Of a stretch of 64,000 nt of DNA, positions 60,715 to 64,000 are shown in pieces. Location: assembly GCA_026075535.2 (NCBI GenBank), contig AP026544.2, positions 6,448,001 to 6,512,000 on the forward strand, in the 5' to 3' direction. Origin of the DNA: Tricholoma matsutake. Lineage: Eukaryota > Basidiomycota > Agaricomycetes > Agaricales > Tricholomataceae. A model generated the notes under the pieces. That model made no database searches. It was not told where the DNA came from and saw nothing but the letters and a program-made list of their open reading frames with translations. How positions within the stretch are numbered: the first letter of the stretch is position 1; each line of letters starts with the position of its first letter. The position numbers and the translations under genes were made by a program.

Positions 60715-61824
60715 GAAAAATCCTGCTCCTCTACAACTTCTGACTTGATCTCCTCTGCAACCTGATCCTTCACTTCCTTGACATCTACAAGTGCCAACAG
60801 GTCCTGGAGGAGTTCATCTCACCCCTCAGGGGTGAGCATGCAGATATCCTGATGAGGGGGACACACTCTGGCCATGTGCCCAGTTTCCCCACAGTGGTAG
60901 CAGAGATCCAACCTATGTGCATGGCTACAGGTTGCATCAACATACATTGATGATTGGTACAGGGACATTGATGGCTGGTGGGGGAGTCTGACAGACAGGA
61001 ATGGGGTTATGCTGGGGGAGGGTTCAATTGAAGGTGTAGGGCACATGAGTGGTAGTTGGAGCACAGAATGCAGTGTTAAACACCACATTTGTGAGTCAGC
61101 TCTCATCACAGAGTGAAGCAGCTTCATACCAAGCATAGATGTCATCATCTTCCAGGCGCCCTTCCAACATCTGTGCAATCTGGTCCTGAATCTCTTGATT
61201 GAGGCCCCGTTGGAACTTCACCACAACTGGTAGCCCACTCCCATATCCTGCCATGTCCACCAAATCCTTAAACCCGTCGATATAATCGTCCACAGATTGA
61301 CGTGCCTGATGGTAAGAGGATGACTCAAGCCATGTCACTGCTCAGTGGCACTCATTGAGGGGGCAAAAGTGGCATATGAACTCTGCTTGAAAGTCACCCC
61401 AAGTGGAGAAAGATAGATAACCAAGCTCTTTGGTTTGGCACAGAATACGGTCCACATAGAGATAGGCATGTTCAGATTTCATGTATGTGAAGGCCCAATT
61501 AATTTTTGCAGCATTGTCGATGAATTGATGTGACTGGAGACTGATGTACAACTCACAGGAATTAAGGAATGCATGCCCCTGTGCATGAGCACCATTAAAT
61601 TTGGCAGGGGGGGACAGTTTGATCTGGGCACACTCCTTAGTGGGTGGATTAGGTGGCGCATCGTTATTGGGTGCGCTTGGAGTCACAATGGGGGGAATAT
61701 TGGTTGTGGAGCTAGTCTGAAGGGTTCTGATGAAGTTTTTGATCGTAGATTTAAGCGAATCAATTTGCGTGCATATTCCAGTAACATTGTTTTCAAGTGC
61801 ATTGAGGCACTCTGATGTGTCCAT
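60715..61824 (-). pseudogene. Gy4 gag (decayed)
   Basis: Starts ATG 61824 (MDTSECLNALENNVTGICTQ, equivalent to the Gy3 gag start). The gag domain (PAKFNGAHAQGHAFLNSCEL) and zinc knuckle (CYHCGETGHMARVC) are still visible, with Arg to His/Cys changes and frame breaks near 61340 and 61100. Confidence 0.85.
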
Positions 61825-61989
61825 GGCACTAGGGGGCACGTTAAGCAAAAATGGTGGTGCACTGCAGGTGGGACTGTTGGGAATGGTGTGTAGGGAGTCT
61901 ATGGAGCTTTGGGAAGTGTCGTCCACTCCATACCTGCCTATCTTGGGCAGCACATTCACAATTTTGGGCCTTAGGAGAGTGTTTTCTAC

Positions 61990-62434
61990 TATAAGGGCGA
62001 CCTTAGAAGCCACTTAATTAATGGACTAGCAAGGGGAAAGTTAAAATTATGGTACATATTACAGGGAGTGGAGGCACACCTAGCAAAGGGAAATCCAAAG
62101 AGAAAACTTCAAGGATCCCTTTGCCAATGCCCAGTATATGTGAAGATTGCAAAAATCAAATAATAGTCTAAAAATAGAAATAGGCAGAAATAGGCAGATC
62201 AAAGCTGCCAAATGACATCATACCAGGGGTAGATGTTGGAAGGGGTACTCCACCTCTAAATATAAAACTGTCAACATGCACAAATGTGATAGAAAGGAAA
62301 ATTAGTAATAAAATAAGGAAAAATCATAGAAATGAAGAATAGAAGGAAATGAAGTGAGGAGAAATATAGGAGAAATATAACAAATAGGAGAAACACACAG
62401 GGAACCCCCCTGAGTCCCCCCTAGTCCCCTTACA
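61990..62434 (-). repeat. Gy4 5' LTR (right in window)
   Basis: About 445 bp, ends CCCCTTACA on the plus strand (TGTAAGGGG at the LTR start). The primer site below it reads AGAAAACACTCT, i.e. the Gy3 site with two extra bases. Confidence 0.9.
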
Positions 62435-62770
62435 GATACAACAGAGTCATCAACCTGGGATCAGCAGTTCAAAGGCATAGTGGATCTCAACTTGGTTCCA
62501 ATGTTTGGCATAGACCTGGCAAGAAAGGGAGTGAATGCGGATGGGGGAGATGGTGAATATTTGCACCTGGGATGCCATTTGCAGGATAAGACCAATATTC
62601 CCAGGCATATACCAGGATTGATACACTACAACTCCCTTTGAGGTTGCATATTCAACAACATCTTTCTTGATATCCAGAGTAACCTCTCCACTTCCATCGG
62701 GGTTACATCCAATGCCAATGATCTGAACCCAGGCCCAGTGGTCTTTGCTTTTCTGTGGGGACCATGCAAC
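62435..62770 (-). other. Unidentified coding-like segment
   Basis: The minus strand has about 110 codons open from the edge of the Gy5 LTR (WSPQKSKDHWAWVQIIGIGC ... VVEYATSKGVVVYQSWYMPG ... LLIPG) to a TGA near 62462. Composition looks protein-coding, but no start is present and I do not recognise the family. Bounded by Gy5 and Gy4, so probably a fragment of an older gene or element. Confidence 0.4.
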
Positions 62771-62960
62771 TGTAAGAGTGCCTCTTACATCATCACTACA
62801 TTATCACATGCCACTCCATTATCACATGTCATTCCATTAATATATAGTCTATACTCGAGTGCATGTACTGTATTCTAGAATCCCCCTTTGAATCATATTA
62901 AGTTCCTTATAGTTTTCATGCCCTTGAGTCTTGAGTGTTGGAAGCTCTGGCTTCCTTCCA
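62771..62960 (+). repeat. Gy5 5' LTR
   Basis: Starts TGTAAGAGTGCCTCTTACA, a perfect 8-bp terminal hairpin, and ends GGCTTCCTTCCA. 190 bp. Confidence 0.87.
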
Positions 62961-62971
62961 CTTTTTTTTTT
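62961..62971 (+). other. Oligo-T tract at the primer-site position of Gy5
   Basis: C plus ten T directly after the LTR end CTTCCA, then ATAATGG. Third independent case in this window. Confidence 0.8.
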
Positions 62972-63411
62972 ATAATGGACTTACTATACATACTCTACTC
63001 TCTCACACATGCTCTTTTCCCTGAAACCCTGCTGACCCTGAAATTTCCAGAACAGTCAATTTTTTCCACACCAACACTGTACCTTGGCCATGTGAAACTA
63101 CCTGCTTGCTTGATGCTCACTCACTCTCAGAGTCCCTGCTGCAAGCTGCACCCCCATGAGACCTCTCTGGGCTTTGTTCAAATATCCTGGGGCTGTTTTG
63201 GCCCTTACACTGGCGTGTTCGACGGTGATTCCTGCTACGATTAGTTTTACCATCTTCAGCCTTTTTTCCCACTGCATGGGTCAACAATCAGATCCTTGAC
63301 AAACTACATGCTAACCACATTACCTTCCGTTGACGTCCCCACACCCTCATTTCCCCAGCCTCAACTCTCCTCTGGCCCCTGTTCAGAAACAACCTACAGC
63401 TCACCTTCTCA

Positions 63412-64000
63412 TGTCCAGAAACACTACTGCCACTACTGCGCCATCTGCCCTAGCTCATCCTGACTCAGGTGTAGATGAACTGCTTGAATTGCTGTTCCCC
63501 CCATCTTTCACGGCCACCAGCGCGTCTGAACCCACCACACCTACACCTGAAATCTCACACCTTGCCATTGCCACTCCTCCAGCAACACCACCCATGGTTC
63601 TTCTCTCTGTGCATGCTTGAGCCCGAGCTCTTCTTCGTCCTACATGCAATAGTGATCACACCGAGATTGCCAGACACGATGCGGAATACGCTGTCATTTT
63701 TCTTACATCTTTTCTAGACTGTGATCACTGTCATCAACATTCTCCCTACCCAAGTCGCAATTCTGACCCACACATATAAAACATCTAATACCATTCAAGG
63801 TCAAGATGTTCCGCCAGCTATAATTTCTGCAGCCACCTTCCCAACGTCAATGGCTCCTCGCAATAATGTGTATGCAATTCCATTCTATGGAATGACAGTT
63901 TCAAACCCTTCAGCATCCACCCATGTCTGAGATCAACCCATCCGTCAACGTCCAAGGATGTCAAGTCGATTTTGGTATGCAAACTACGAGGACTACAGAA
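63412..64000 (+). pseudogene. Gy5 gag N-terminal part (partial)
   Basis: Starts MSRNTTATTAPSALAHPDSG with an acidic/Leu stretch (VDELLELLFPP) and a Pro/Thr-rich linker, as in other gypsy gag leaders. A TGA at 63618-63620 (HA-stop-ARAL) and a frame change near 63720 interrupt it. Called gag by position after LTR and oligo-T; no capsid motif reached before the window ends. Confidence 0.5.

Larger units (their letters stand above)
54666..62434 (-). mobile_element. Ty3/gypsy Gy4, old CpG-decayed copy of the Gy3 family
   Basis: LTRs at 54666-55108 and 61990-62434 (about 444 bp), gag and pol on the minus strand collinear with Gy3. It contains a hAT-like element (58832-60260) and a 250-bp insertion (56312-56562); without them about 6.1 kb remains, as in Gy3. 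CpG sites have nearly all become TpG/CpA. No matching target duplication is seen at the ends (CCCTC versus GATAC). Confidence 0.93.
62771..64000 (+). mobile_element. Ty3/gypsy Gy5, 5' end (runs off the window)
   Basis: LTR 62771-62960, oligo-T tract, then gag leader. The same LTR family occurs as the solo LTR at 17424-25990. The 3' end is outside the window. Confidence 0.8.

Overview
The window is from a filamentous basidiomycete, most likely an Agaricomycete. The genes have many short introns (about 45-60 nt), the BiP chaperone ends in HDEL, and the intergenic DNA is full of chromodomain-bearing Ty3/gypsy elements, Copia elements and Helitron remnants. Most real genes are split into small exons; I placed exon joints by reading frame plus family motifs.

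Layout. 1-4.6 kb: a BolA-family gene (minus, cut by the window edge), a divergent amidohydrolase, and the ER chaperone KAR2/BiP. 5.6-33.3 kb: a nested transposon cluster inserted into an old minus-strand Helitron. Three independent hits on the Helitron each carry further insertions: (i) gypsy Gy1 (5590-16935) holding Copia Cop1 (5995-11422); (ii) a minus-strand solo LTR of the Gy5 family (17424-25990) holding gypsy Gy2 (17480-25856); (iii) a miniature LTR element TRIM1 (26119-33246) holding solo LTR-B (26247-32854), which holds gypsy Gy3 (26368-32414). Every layer has its own perfect 5-bp target duplication: GAGAT, CACTA, AAGGT, ACTTA, GGAAT, GAACC, GCACC. 34.6-51.2 kb: a normal gene block with NatC acetyltransferase NAA30 (-), an amino-acid permease (+), HMG-box NHP6 (+), an oxysterol-binding protein (+), a small membrane protein (-), a Ppo/linoleate diol synthase-like two-domain enzyme (-) and a DUF2235 alpha/beta-hydrolase (+). 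51.2-64 kb: a second repeat region with a TIR element, an inverted-repeat structure, a Copia tail, the CpG-decayed minus-strand gypsy Gy4 (54666-62434) hit by a hAT-like element that contains a large foldback palindrome, and the 5' end of Gy5 running off the window.

How it works together. The host genes are housekeeping (ER folding, N-terminal acetylation, chromatin, sterol transport, transport, oxylipin chemistry) and form no pathway cluster. The repeats are the notable part. TRIM1 carries a complete tRNA-shaped Pol III unit inside each LTR. Three gypsy families have an oligo-T tract exactly where a tRNA primer site should be, while Gy3 has a Tf1-like self-complementary primer site. Premature stops in the elements are almost all TGA, mostly where CGA is expected, and Gy4 has lost nearly all CpG compared with Gy3, which together point to cytosine methylation and deamination.
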